DNA from: Anaerolineaceae bacterium | GTDB lineage: Bacteria > Chloroflexota > Anaerolineae > 4572-78 | Assembly (NCBI GenBank): GCA_024762375.1 | Contig: JANTHQ010000056.1 | Span: 1 to 8,791, forward strand | Direction of reading: 5' to 3' | Length of the DNA stretch: 8,791 nt | Shown: positions 1 through 6,073 of the stretch, one piece after another | How positions within the stretch are numbered: the first letter of the stretch is position 1 | Layout of the letters: every line of letters begins with the position of its first letter | Notes under the pieces: model-generated | Seen by the model: only the letters and a program-made list of their open reading frames with translations | Databases searched by the model: none | What the model was told of the DNA's origin: nothing | Made by a program: the position numbers and the translations under genes

Positions 1-1
1 C

Positions 2-382
2 CCGCCCGCACAATTTCCCCCCACCGCCACCCAAGCCATCGTGCGGAATCTGTCGCTGCTGCCAACCACCGTCGGCGGCAGTTTTCATTTGCATTTTAAT
101 GCACCATTCGGCACTTTTGCGGCAAAAATGGCGAAAATGATGCGCTATCGCCAGCACTACGATTGGGATGCGGGCATTTTCGTCCGCACCGAAAAATTCG
201 CCGTGCTGGGCGGCATCTCCCCCACTGACCGCAGCGGGCATCAGTTTGCCCGGCGGCTGGAAAACGCCGGTGCAACCGTCTATCCCCCCGATGAAATTCT
301 GCTGCCGGGACGCTACATCTTTAAACTGATGTGGCGCTGGCTGGCCGTTTATCCCTTCGATACAGAAAGGAATTCCGAATGA
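2..382 (+). CDS. C-terminal fragment of an unrecognised protein (5' end outside window)
   Basis: The frame is open to the left edge, with no stop between base 2 and the TGA at 380-382, so this is probably the end of a longer gene. A GTG at 41 could start a 113-residue product but has no clear ribosome binding site. I do not recognise the family. The visible part is basic and aromatic near its end (KLMWRWLAVYPF). It contains a GHQFARRLENAGATV stretch that could be an alpha helix leading into a beta strand, as in Rossmann or flavodoxin-like folds, but this is only an impression. Its stop overlaps the start of the homoserine dehydrogenase by ATGA (379-382), which indicates one transcript and probable translational coupling. 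It reads as coding because codon use matches the next gene and the overlap is precise. Confidence 0.6.
   Translation, partial: PPAQFPPTATQAIVRNLSLLPTTVGGSFHLHFNAPFGTFAAKMAKMMRYRQHYDWDAGIFVRTEKFAVLGGISPTDRSGHQFARRLENAGATVYPPDEILLPGRYIFKLMWRWLAVYPFDTERNSE
366..371 (+). promoter_or_regulatory. Ribosome binding site that fixes the homoserine dehydrogenase start
   Basis: AAAGGA lies 7 nt before the ATG at 379. It favours that start over an in-frame ATG at 331, which would add 16 residues ahead of the Rossmann strand and lie deep inside the upstream gene. Confidence 0.6.
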
Positions 383-1413
383 AAAACACCATCCACCGCA
401 TCGCGCTGATTGGTTTTGGAACCGTCGGGCAATCGCTGGCGAAAATCATCGCCGCGAAAAACGCCGATTTGAAACAATTGCGCCACACCGAACTGCGAAT
501 CGTCGCCATCGCCACGCCCGGTAAAGGCTCGCTGTACCATCCAGACGGGCTGGATATTTCCGCGCTGTTCACCGCGCTGGAAAAAGACGGCACATTCGCC
601 GGATATCCCGATTCGGCGGGGCTGGAACGCGGGATGGATAACCTTCCGCTCATCCGCGACACGAACGCCGACACCGTGGTGGAAGTGAGTCACACCGATA
701 TGAACAGCGGGCAGCCTGCGCTCGACCACTGCCGCACCGCGCTGGCACACGGCAAAAATGTCGTCACCAGCAACAAAGGGCCGGTCGCGCTGGCGTATGC
801 CGATTTGTCGGCGCTGGCGGCGGCCAACGGCGTGCGATTTCTGTTTGAAAGCACCGTCACCGCCGGAACGCCATCGCTGCGGCTGGCACGGCGCGCGCTG
901 GCAGGCAATGAAATCACCGAAATGCGCGGCATCTTGAACGGCACAACCAATTTCATTCTTTCGGAAATGGAAGCGGGCAAAAGTTACGCCGACGCGCTGG
1001 CGCAGGCACAATCGCTGGGGTATGCAGAAGCCGACCCCACGGCGGATGTGGAGGGCATCGACGCGCTGGCAAAAGTGCTGATTATCGCCAACACGGTGAT
1101 GGGTTGCGCGCTGAAAAAGGATGAAATTTCGTGCCGGGGGATTTCGCACCTGACCGCCGATGATATTGCCGCGGCGAAAGCGGCGGGCAAACGTTGGAAG
1201 CTCATCGGGCAGGTGAAAAAAGCGGGCGGGCAAACAACTGCCAGCGTGCAGCCGGTACTGCTGCCGCTATCTGACCCGCTGGCGCAGGTGATGGGCACAA
1301 CCAACGCCGTCACCTACCGCACCGACCTGCTCGGCGATGTGACGCTCATCGGCGCGGGCGCAGGCGGCATCGAAACGGCGGCGGGGCTGCTGGCGGATAT
1401 TTTGGCTATCTAA
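379..1413 (+). CDS. hom: Homoserine dehydrogenase, short form without ACT domain
   Basis: It catalyses NAD(P)H-dependent interconversion of aspartate-4-semialdehyde and homoserine, the branch to threonine, methionine and isoleucine, in the cytosol. The 344-residue product opens with a Rossmann dinucleotide-binding loop, GFGTVG (12-17). SNKGP carries Lys133. The family signature lies in about 186-232: ILNGTTNFIL, then YAEADP with Glu217, Asp228 and Lys232. These have the same spacing as the catalytic Glu208, Asp219 and Lys223 known from the yeast enzyme. The protein ends soon after the catalytic domain, so the C-terminal ACT domain of many bacterial homologues is missing and threonine feedback through it is not expected. 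The start at 379 is supported by AAAGGA and by the ATGA overlap with the preceding gene. No other threonine pathway gene is visible. Confidence 0.93.
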   Translation: MKNTIHRIALIGFGTVGQSLAKIIAAKNADLKQLRHTELRIVAIATPGKGSLYHPDGLDISALFTALEKDGTFAGYPDSAGLERGMDNLPLIRDTNADTVVEVSHTDMNSGQPALDHCRTALAHGKNVVTSNKGPVALAYADLSALAAANGVRFLFESTVTAGTPSLRLARRALAGNEITEMRGILNGTTNFILSEMEAGKSYADALAQAQSLGYAEADPTADVEGIDALAKVLIIANTVMGCALKKDEISCRGISHLTADDIAAAKAAGKRWKLIGQVKKAGGQTTASVQPVLLPLSDPLAQVMGTTNAVTYRTDLLGDVTLIGAGAGGIETAAGLLADILAI

Positions 1414-1415
1414 AA

Positions 1416-1513
1416 AATAGCACACAGATTGAACGGATTTTACGGATTTCCACAGATAAAATATCAAAAAAATCCGCGGTTATCCGTTTAATCTGTGTCA
1501 TCCGTGTGCTATT
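1416..1513. terminator. Long imperfect inverted repeat between convergent genes
   Basis: The outer arms AATAGCACAC (1416-1425) and GTGTGCTATT (1504-1513) are perfect complements. A second pair, 1424-1438 and 1482-1496, pairs at 14 of 15 positions, and CGGATTT (1443-1449) pairs with AAATCCG (1470-1476). The right arm has a few unpaired bases between blocks. It begins 3 bp after the homoserine dehydrogenase stop and ends 4 bp before the stop of the minus-strand methyltransferase, so a bidirectional terminator role is likely. The ACAGATT/ACGGAT vocabulary is typical of dispersed intergenic repeats in environmental bacteria, so it may also be one copy of a repeat family. Confidence 0.65.
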
Positions 1514-1517
1514 CCCA

Positions 1518-2405
1518 TCATTTCTCCGCCAGATAAACCAGCCATTCATCCGCATCATACAGCGGCAGGCCGCCCCACGCGGGGATGACCTCCACCGCAG
1601 AAAATCCCGCCGCGCGCATCATCGCCGTCATTTCTTCGGGGGGATAAACTTGGTCGCACAACTGAATTTCGTCCATTTCCCCCGTCTCCAAATGGACAAT
1701 CTGGTAGCGTTCAACGGAAAGATTTTCATCCGCCAGCCAGAACCGTTCCCCCAAATGCAGGAACGGGGTATTGCCCCACAAGCCGCTGTCATCGGTGAAC
1801 CACCACGTGCTATCGGTTTTGTCCACCCGCTCCGGATTGAGCAGTTCCACCGCCAGCCGCGCACCCGGTTTCAGCGCGGCGGCAATCTGCGCCAGCACCG
1901 ATTGCGCTTCCGCGCGAGTCATCACCGCCAGTTGCCCGTACAGCAGAATCGCCCCGTCAAACCCGCCGCCGATGTCGTGCATCGCCCGCACATCCTGCCG
2001 CAAAAACTCGCACCGCGCCGAAACCCCTTCCGCCAGCGCCAAATCGCGGGCATAATCAATCGCCGCGGGACCAAAATCCACCCCGACGACCGCGCAACCG
2101 CGCCGCGCGAATTCCACCGCATACAATCCGGGTCCGCAGGTCACATCGAACAGCCGCGCCCCCGTCGAAAGCCGCAGTTTTCCCCACAGCCATTCGATTT
2201 GCGCCGCGCGTTCTGTTTCCACCCGCGACGCCGCGCCGTGCGATTCATCCAAATGCTCGCGCAGCATTCGCTCGGAAAACGCGGGGTCATCCCACGGCAG
2301 ATTGCCGCCGGTTGCCCACGGGGTCGGTTTTGCGGGGCGGTTGTAAATTTTCCACAGGGAATGCAACAAATTTGCTGCTGCGTTATCGGGCGAAAGATTA
2401 ATCAT
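1518..2405 (-). CDS. Class I SAM-dependent methyltransferase (first of two)
   Basis: This 295-residue product is a cytosolic Rossmann-fold methyltransferase of unknown substrate. Motif I is LFDVTCGPGLYA (85-96). The acidic residue after strand 2 is Asp110 in GVDFG. QDVR (137-140) and FDGAILLYGQLAVM (149-162) fit motifs II and III, and LKPGARLAVELL follows at 178-189. An aromatic segment, WWFTDDSGLW (201-210), begins an extra C-terminal region probably involved in substrate binding. I chose the ATG at 2405; a TTG two codons upstream (2411) is also in frame. The start overlaps the stop of the upstream histidine kinase by 8 bp, so the two are co-transcribed and probably translationally coupled. 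Codon use is much more GC-rich than in the kinase. The substrate cannot be read from the sequence. Confidence 0.85.
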   Translation of the reverse strand: MINLSPDNAAANLLHSLWKIYNRPAKPTPWATGGNLPWDDPAFSERMLREHLDESHGAASRVETERAAQIEWLWGKLRLSTGARLFDVTCGPGLYAVEFARRGCAVVGVDFGPAAIDYARDLALAEGVSARCEFLRQDVRAMHDIGGGFDGAILLYGQLAVMTRAEAQSVLAQIAAALKPGARLAVELLNPERVDKTDSTWWFTDDSGLWGNTPFLHLGERFWLADENLSVERYQIVHLETGEMDEIQLCDQVYPPEEMTAMMRAAGFSAVEVIPAWGGLPLYDADEWLVYLAEK

Positions 2406-3654
2406 GGTCAACAGTTGCTTCGTGGGCTTGCGGCAGATATATTGTAAAAATACTGCCTCCCTGTGGAGAATTTTCCACGGTGATTCGCCCGTGATGTTTT
2501 TCCACCAGAGTTTTAACCAAATGCAGCCCTAAACCGCGCCCAGATTGCCCATTGGTGTTTACGCGTTTAAAAGGCAGAAATATTCTCTCAAAATCTTCTG
2601 GCGCAATTCCAATGCCAGTATCCTCGACAGAGAATAGACATTCGTGACCACAAATACCTGTTTTTACGGTTATTGTTCCACCATCAGGAGTATATTTCAA
2701 AGCATTGGAAACAAGGTTGCCATACATTTCCTTCAGCAGTAGTTTTGCACCTTGTACCATCAGTGGCTGGGGTGTACTTTTTATCAGCAGTTGGTGATGT
2801 TGTTTAGCCGCAGCGTCCTTAAAACTAATTACCACTTGGTCTGCTATTTCATTGATGTCCACCAAGTTCCAGCCAACATCAGCGTGCATAATCATACGGT
2901 GGTACGTCATCACCTCATTTAGCAAAACCTCCATCCGCTGCAACGATCGCAATACAATATTGTCCCACTCCAACCGCTCCGCGTTTTCGCTATCTGCCTC
3001 TTCCATGATACTCACAAACCCTTTGGCTACCCCTAAGGGGTTATAAAGGTCATGAGAAATAATTTGCAAAATAATGTCGTTCAGCTCGCTGTACTCTTGC
3101 AGCGTGGAAATAGTCTTGGCGTTTTTTATGGCGATTCCCGTCAAACCAGCCAAATACTGTAACACGCTGACTTCAAATTGCGTGAATGACCTTTTCTCTG
3201 TAAAGAGCGCATAGAGCACACCAAGCACATTGTCCTGATCGCAAACTGGAACGCCAACGTATGCTTCAATGCGCTCTTCGCCAATCATTCTATTGGCTGA
3301 AAAAGGATCTCTCGTGGTATCAGAGACGATGATTGGTTTCTTGTGAGTCACTACCCAATGTGTGGCGCCACCAGTCCTGCGTACCCTTTTCGATACAGTT
3401 CCACCCACCGCAGATGATGAAGCCCCATATTCAAATCTGTCTTCGCGTGGATTCCAAAGAACCACGCTTGCGTGGGCACATCCCAAGAGAGTCCGTGTCG
3501 CTTCAATCACCCGCCCAAAGATTTCAGGAAGGTCAAGGTCTGCGCTGATTGCTTGGTTAATATGTAAAAGTTTTTTTACGAGCAACGTCGAGGCAATGGA
3601 CGCTTCACCCGCTAGAGTTTGTCTAATTTGCGAGGCAGTTTCTTTATCTATCAT
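2398..3654 (-). CDS. Soluble GAF-domain sensor histidine kinase
   Basis: The 418-residue product has no membrane segment and should be cytosolic. Residues about 40-180 form a GAF domain (for example VVLWNPREDRFEYG, then AYVGVPVCDQDNVLGVLYAL at 131-150). A linker helix leads to a dimerisation region with the H box SHDLYNPL, where His201 is the predicted phosphoacceptor. The ATPase domain is complete: N box YGNLVSNALKY (311-321, Asn317), G1 box DTGIGI (345-350), F box IFLPFKR (358-364) and G2 box GRGLGL (372-377). No response regulator is adjacent; the next gene in the operon is a methyltransferase, so its partner lies elsewhere or signalling is unorthodox. Base composition is lower in GC than in the flanking methyltransferases (26 G+C in row 3061-3120), which suggests separate ancestry. 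The GAF ligand is unknown. Confidence 0.92.
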   Translation of the reverse strand: MIDKETASQIRQTLAGEASIASTLLVKKLLHINQAISADLDLPEIFGRVIEATRTLLGCAHASVVLWNPREDRFEYGASSSAVGGTVSKRVRRTGGATHWVVTHKKPIIVSDTTRDPFSANRMIGEERIEAYVGVPVCDQDNVLGVLYALFTEKRSFTQFEVSVLQYLAGLTGIAIKNAKTISTLQEYSELNDIILQIISHDLYNPLGVAKGFVSIMEEADSENAERLEWDNIVLRSLQRMEVLLNEVMTYHRMIMHADVGWNLVDINEIADQVVISFKDAAAKQHHQLLIKSTPQPLMVQGAKLLLKEMYGNLVSNALKYTPDGGTITVKTGICGHECLFSVEDTGIGIAPEDFERIFLPFKRVNTNGQSGRGLGLHLVKTLVEKHHGRITVENSPQGGSIFTIYLPQAHEATVDHD

Positions 3655-3708
3655 GGCAATTGTTCCAAGGATAATCTATCATAGAATTTTGGCACACTAC
3701 AAATTATT

Positions 3709-3736
3709 TTGCAAGAATGAAGTTCACACATACAAT
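3709..3736 (+). promoter_or_regulatory. Candidate sigma70 promoter of the DUF4180 gene
   Basis: TTGCAA (3709-3714, 4 of 6 to TTGACA) is followed after 16 nt by TACAAT (3731-3736, 5 of 6 to TATAAT). Transcription would begin near 3743, about 20 nt before the ATG at 3764. The -10 box lies inside the 17-bp dyad described separately. No equally good promoter was found for the divergent kinase; a TATGAT on the minus strand (3683-3678) is a weak candidate -10. Confidence 0.4.
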
Positions 3737-3746
3737 GTCATTGTAT
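3730..3746. promoter_or_regulatory. Perfect 8-1-8 dyad, candidate operator
   Basis: ATACAATG-T-CATTGTAT is a perfect 8-bp inverted repeat around one central base. It lies in the 109-bp gap between the divergent kinase and DUF4180 genes and covers the candidate -10 box of the latter, where a dimeric regulator would block RNA polymerase. It is too compact to be a terminator. The regulator is not identified in the window. Confidence 0.5.
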
Positions 3747-3763
3747 CCGCTCTCAAACAATGA

Positions 3764-4135
3764 ATGAGAGAATTTATGGAATTTCTAACAAGAACAGTCA
3801 ATCAATTTTCTTACTTGATGTGCCCGGTCAACGGATATTCAATTCAATCTGAGGCGGACGTACTGGATTTACTGGCACTCTGCGGCGAATACGATTCAAA
3901 CCGCGTGCTGGTGCGCAGGCTGAATTTGCCACCAGAATTTTTCGATTTGAAAACCGGTTTTGCGGGAATGTTCTTTCAGAAAATGGCAAATTACCGCGTT
4001 AGATGGGCGGTACTTCTTTCCGAAAATACTGATTACCGCGAGCGATTCAAGGAACTGATGTTTGAACACGCTACCAACCGCACTCTCCGCTTTTCTGAAC
4101 GGCAATCTGATTCAGAAACATGGTTGGCACAATGA
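3764..4135 (+). CDS. DUF4180-family protein
   Basis: A 123-residue, soluble, uncharacterised protein. The DUF4180 core is clear from memory of the family: SEADVLDLLALCGE (29-42), then LPPEFFDLKTGFAG (55-68), QKMANYRVRWAVLL (72-85) and a C-terminal end with an acidic-x-WL pattern (SETWL). Function and ligand are unknown. Two starts are possible: the ATG at 3764, or the ATG at 3776, which is preceded by GAGAGA (3766-3771) and would give 119 residues. The stop overlaps the ATG of the next methyltransferase by 4 bp, so the two proteins should be made together. The gene is lower in GC (28 of 60 in row 3841-3900) than the methyltransferase it drives, as is the divergent histidine kinase. Confidence 0.85.
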   Translation: MREFMEFLTRTVNQFSYLMCPVNGYSIQSEADVLDLLALCGEYDSNRVLVRRLNLPPEFFDLKTGFAGMFFQKMANYRVRWAVLLSENTDYRERFKELMFEHATNRTLRFSERQSDSETWLAQ

Positions 4136-4812
4136 CTGATTTTCGCCCCCACCGAAACCGAATCGCGGCGGCATTTGATACCGCCACCGAGCGTTGGCTG
4201 AAGCACCAGCCCCCTGCCGATGCCGAAACGATGGCGCGCATTCGCGCCGGGGAATTACGACCCGAAAATCCGCGGGCAACGTGGGCAGCGGTGGCGAAAC
4301 TCGCCGCGTTTCAGCCCGATGAACGCCATTTGGACATCGGCTGTGGCGCGGCATTGCTGACCATCCCGCAGTTGCGCGCCGCGCAAACGGCGTATTTCGG
4401 GCTGGATGTGAGCAAACGCACGCTGGCAGTGGTGGACGAGCGGGGCGCGGGGCTGTTTCGCGGGCTGTGTGCCGCCGATGGCGCGAATATCCCGTTTGCG
4501 GACGGCACATTTTCGCTGGTCACGGCGGTGGGAGTCAGCGAATTTCTGCCGCCGCCATATCTGTTTTCGGTTTTAAAAGAGGTGAAACGCGTGCTGGCGC
4601 CGGGCGGTCGGCTGGTGATGGATTTTCTGGATGGCACAACATCCGGCGCAGAACATTCGCGCCAACTCGAAGCCGCGCGCGGGCTAAACGTGTTCATCCC
4701 CACCTACGCCGAAATTGACCGGCTGATTGCCGATGCGGGATTGATTCTCAGCCGCAGTGTGACCGTCGAGCGGCGGCTGGTGCAGCGCATCGCACGGGGT
4801 TTCGGCGAGTAG
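4132..4812 (+). CDS. Class I SAM-dependent methyltransferase (second)
   Basis: The 226-residue product has a Methyltransf_11/UbiE-like fold and no membrane segment. Motif I is LDIGCGAALL (67-76), Asp92 in GLDVS is the likely ribose-contacting acid, and IPFADGTFSLVTAVGVSEFL (120-139) covers the segment that usually follows the bound SAM. EVKRVLAPGGRLVMDF (150-165) is the usual helix-turn-strand near the end of the core. The C-terminus keeps the typical IDRLIADAGLILSRS helix-strand. The start is taken at 4132 because its ATGA overlaps the DUF4180 stop; an in-frame ATG at 4120 would add only four residues. It is not closely similar to the methyltransferase at 1518-2405, so a local duplication is unlikely. 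The substrate is unknown; a small molecule or quinone-like acceptor is one possibility. Confidence 0.87.
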   Translation: MTDFRPHRNRIAAAFDTATERWLKHQPPADAETMARIRAGELRPENPRATWAAVAKLAAFQPDERHLDIGCGAALLTIPQLRAAQTAYFGLDVSKRTLAVVDERGAGLFRGLCAADGANIPFADGTFSLVTAVGVSEFLPPPYLFSVLKEVKRVLAPGGRLVMDFLDGTTSGAEHSRQLEAARGLNVFIPTYAEIDRLIADAGLILSRSVTVERRLVQRIARGFGE

Positions 4813-4824
4813 CGAATTACAACC

Positions 4825-4852
4825 GTAGGGACACGCTGCAGCGTGCCCCTAC
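4825..4852. terminator. 28-bp near-perfect palindrome between convergent genes
   Basis: GTAGGG (4825-4830) and CCCTAC (4847-4852) flank the fully self-complementary CACGCTGCAGCGTG (4832-4845), with one A/C mismatch in each strand. It lies in the 46-bp gap between the stops of the methyltransferase and AmrS. The very stable stem suits a bidirectional terminator, although no clear T-run follows on either strand. The sequence also resembles dispersed GTAGGGGCACG-type palindromic repeats, so it may be a mobile REP-like copy. Confidence 0.6.
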
Positions 4853-4858
4853 CCCGTT

Positions 4859-5968
4859 TCACCGTCCCATCCGCACCGGCAACCGCCGCGACCCCCATTT
4901 TCCCGGTTCCGCATCGAACACGCCGGGCAACGGCGTGCCGCAACGATTGCACCGCCCATCCGGGGTCAGATTCCACGCCGTCAACCGGTACCAATCCCGC
5001 CCGATGAGTTTTTGCCCGCACCGGTGGCAGTATGTGCTACCGCCCGCTTCATCATACACATTCCCCGTGTAAACGTATCGCAGCCCGTTTTCCATGGCAA
5101 TGTGCCGCGCCCGCGATAGCGTTTGCGGCGGGGTGGGCGGATGGTCGCGCATTTTGAAGTCGGGGTGGAACGCCGAAAAATGGAGTGGCACGTCCGCGCC
5201 GAGTTCGGCGGCAATCCAGCGGGTCATCGCGTCAATTTCTTCCGCCGAATCATTTTCGCCGGGGATGAGCAGAGTGGTAATTTCGAGCCACGTATCGGTG
5301 TGATGGCGCACATATTTCAGTGTGTCCAGCACCGGCTGCAATTCGCCCATACAAATTTGGCGATAGAATCGCTCGGTGAAGGCTTTCAAATCGATATTGG
5401 CGGCATCCATATGGGCGAAAAACTCCGCGCGCGGCTCGGGGCAGATTTCGCCTGCCGTGACCGCCACCGTTTTCAGCCCCCGTGCGTGACACGCTTTCGC
5501 CGTGTCCACCGCATACTCCAAAAAAATCACGGGGTCGTTGTAGGTGAATGCCACACTGCGGCAGCCGAGTTCGGCGGCGGTGCGGGCAATTTCATCCGGC
5601 GATGCCTCGTCTGCCAGCGTGTCAAACTGTCGCGATTTGCTGATGTCCCAATTTTGGCAGAATTTGCATCCCAAATTGCAGCCCGCCGTGCCAAAAGAAA
5701 ACACGGGCGTGCCCGGCAAAAAATGGTTCAGCGGTTTTTTTTCGATGGGGTCAACGCAAAAGCCGCTCGACCGGCCGTAAGTGGTCAGCACCATTTCATC
5801 GCCGCGACGGGCACGGACAAAACAGAACCCGCGCTGGCCATCGTGCAATTTGCAGTATCGCGGGCACAAATCGCACTGAATGCGCCCATCATCCAGCATA
5901 TGCCAGTATCGCGCCGGCGCGCCATCCAACGTATTTTCCGATTCACGTTTAAAAGTAAACATTCCCAT
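4859..5968 (-). CDS. amrS: AmmeMemoRadiSam system radical SAM enzyme (AmrS)
   Basis: A 369-residue radical SAM protein, related to pyruvate formate-lyase-activating enzymes, that accompanies Memo and AMMECR1 proteins in archaea and bacteria; its substrate is not established. The [4Fe-4S] motif is CNLGCKFC with Cys97, Cys101 and Cys104, the Cx3Cx2C spacing that binds the SAM-cleaving cluster. An N-terminal cysteine set precedes it (Cys32, Cys35, Cys39, Cys48). The C-terminus has paired CxxC motifs at 314-317 and 340-343, likely a zinc ribbon. FTYNDPVIFLEY (141-152), the KTVAVTAGEICPEP region (166-179) and NIDLKAF (191-197) match the family core. GAGGAAG (5981-5975) lies 6 nt before the ATG and supports this start. 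It is divergent from the Memo gene over a 100-bp gap, as expected for a shared system. Confidence 0.93.
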   Translation of the reverse strand: MGMFTFKRESENTLDGAPARYWHMLDDGRIQCDLCPRYCKLHDGQRGFCFVRARRGDEMVLTTYGRSSGFCVDPIEKKPLNHFLPGTPVFSFGTAGCNLGCKFCQNWDISKSRQFDTLADEASPDEIARTAAELGCRSVAFTYNDPVIFLEYAVDTAKACHARGLKTVAVTAGEICPEPRAEFFAHMDAANIDLKAFTERFYRQICMGELQPVLDTLKYVRHHTDTWLEITTLLIPGENDSAEEIDAMTRWIAAELGADVPLHFSAFHPDFKMRDHPPTPPQTLSRARHIAMENGLRYVYTGNVYDEAGGSTYCHRCGQKLIGRDWYRLTAWNLTPDGRCNRCGTPLPGVFDAEPGKWGSRRLPVRMGR

Positions 5969-5974
5969 TTTTCA

Positions 5975-6017
5975 CTTCCTCATGTATAATTATAGCGTGA
6001 GATTTGTTGTTTGTCAC
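5975..6017 (-). promoter_or_regulatory. Promoter and ribosome binding site of amrS
   Basis: On the minus strand GTGACA (6017-6012, 5 of 6 to TTGACA), a 17-nt spacer and a perfect TATAAT (5994-5989) make a strong sigma70-type promoter. The mRNA would start near 5982 and carry the Shine-Dalgarno GAGGAAG (5981-5975) almost at its 5' end. TATAATTATA (5985-5994) is symmetric, so a plus-strand -10 toward Memo also exists at 5985-5990, but without a recognisable -35. The -35 box lies within a unit of the heptad array upstream of Memo. Confidence 0.5.
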
Positions 6018-6073
6018 TCGTCATTGGTCATTTGTTACTGGTTGATTGGAGATTGGTAACCTGAAACTATGAT
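6004..6073. repeat. Heptad array A: ten consecutive 7-nt units ending in the Memo start codon
   Basis: From 6004 the sequence divides into ten 7-nt units without a break (for example TTGTCAC 6011, TCGTCAT 6018, TGGTCAT 6025, then TTGGAGA 6046 and TTGGTAA 6053). The last unit, CTATGAT (6067-6073), contains the Memo ATG. Units are degenerate but recur in phase. It resembles the heptanucleotide STRR repeats known from filamentous cyanobacteria. No Shine-Dalgarno lies in the usual window before Memo, since the only GGAG (6048-6051) is 17 nt away. Confidence 0.7.

Noticed and set aside
331..378. Upstream ATG extending homoserine dehydrogenase by 16 residues
   Set aside because: The ATG at 379 has AAAGGA at proper spacing and an ATGA overlap, and family members begin just before the Rossmann strand.
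349..1233. Long open frame antisense to homoserine dehydrogenase (minus strand, about 294 codons)
   Set aside because: It is rich in Arg, Gln and His as expected for a shadow of GC-rich coding DNA, shows no domain, and covers a clear enzyme gene.
1506..2447. Long open frame antisense to the first methyltransferase (plus strand, about 313 codons)
   Set aside because: Its composition (runs of Arg, Pro, His, Gln) is a reverse-complement artefact, and the minus strand carries full SAM-binding motifs.
3730..3746. Dyad as a Fur/PerR/Zur-type box
   Set aside because: Those boxes keep AAT-N-ATT next to the centre; here the centre is ATG-T-CAT, so assigning it to the Fur family is not justified.
4120..4131. 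ATG at 4120 as the start of the second methyltransferase
   Set aside because: It adds only four residues and loses the exact ATGA coupling at 4132; neither start has a strong ribosome site, so the coupled one is preferred.
5123..5989. Long open frame antisense to amrS (plus strand)
   Set aside because: It lacks any recognisable motif and lies opposite an intact radical SAM gene with correct cysteine spacing.
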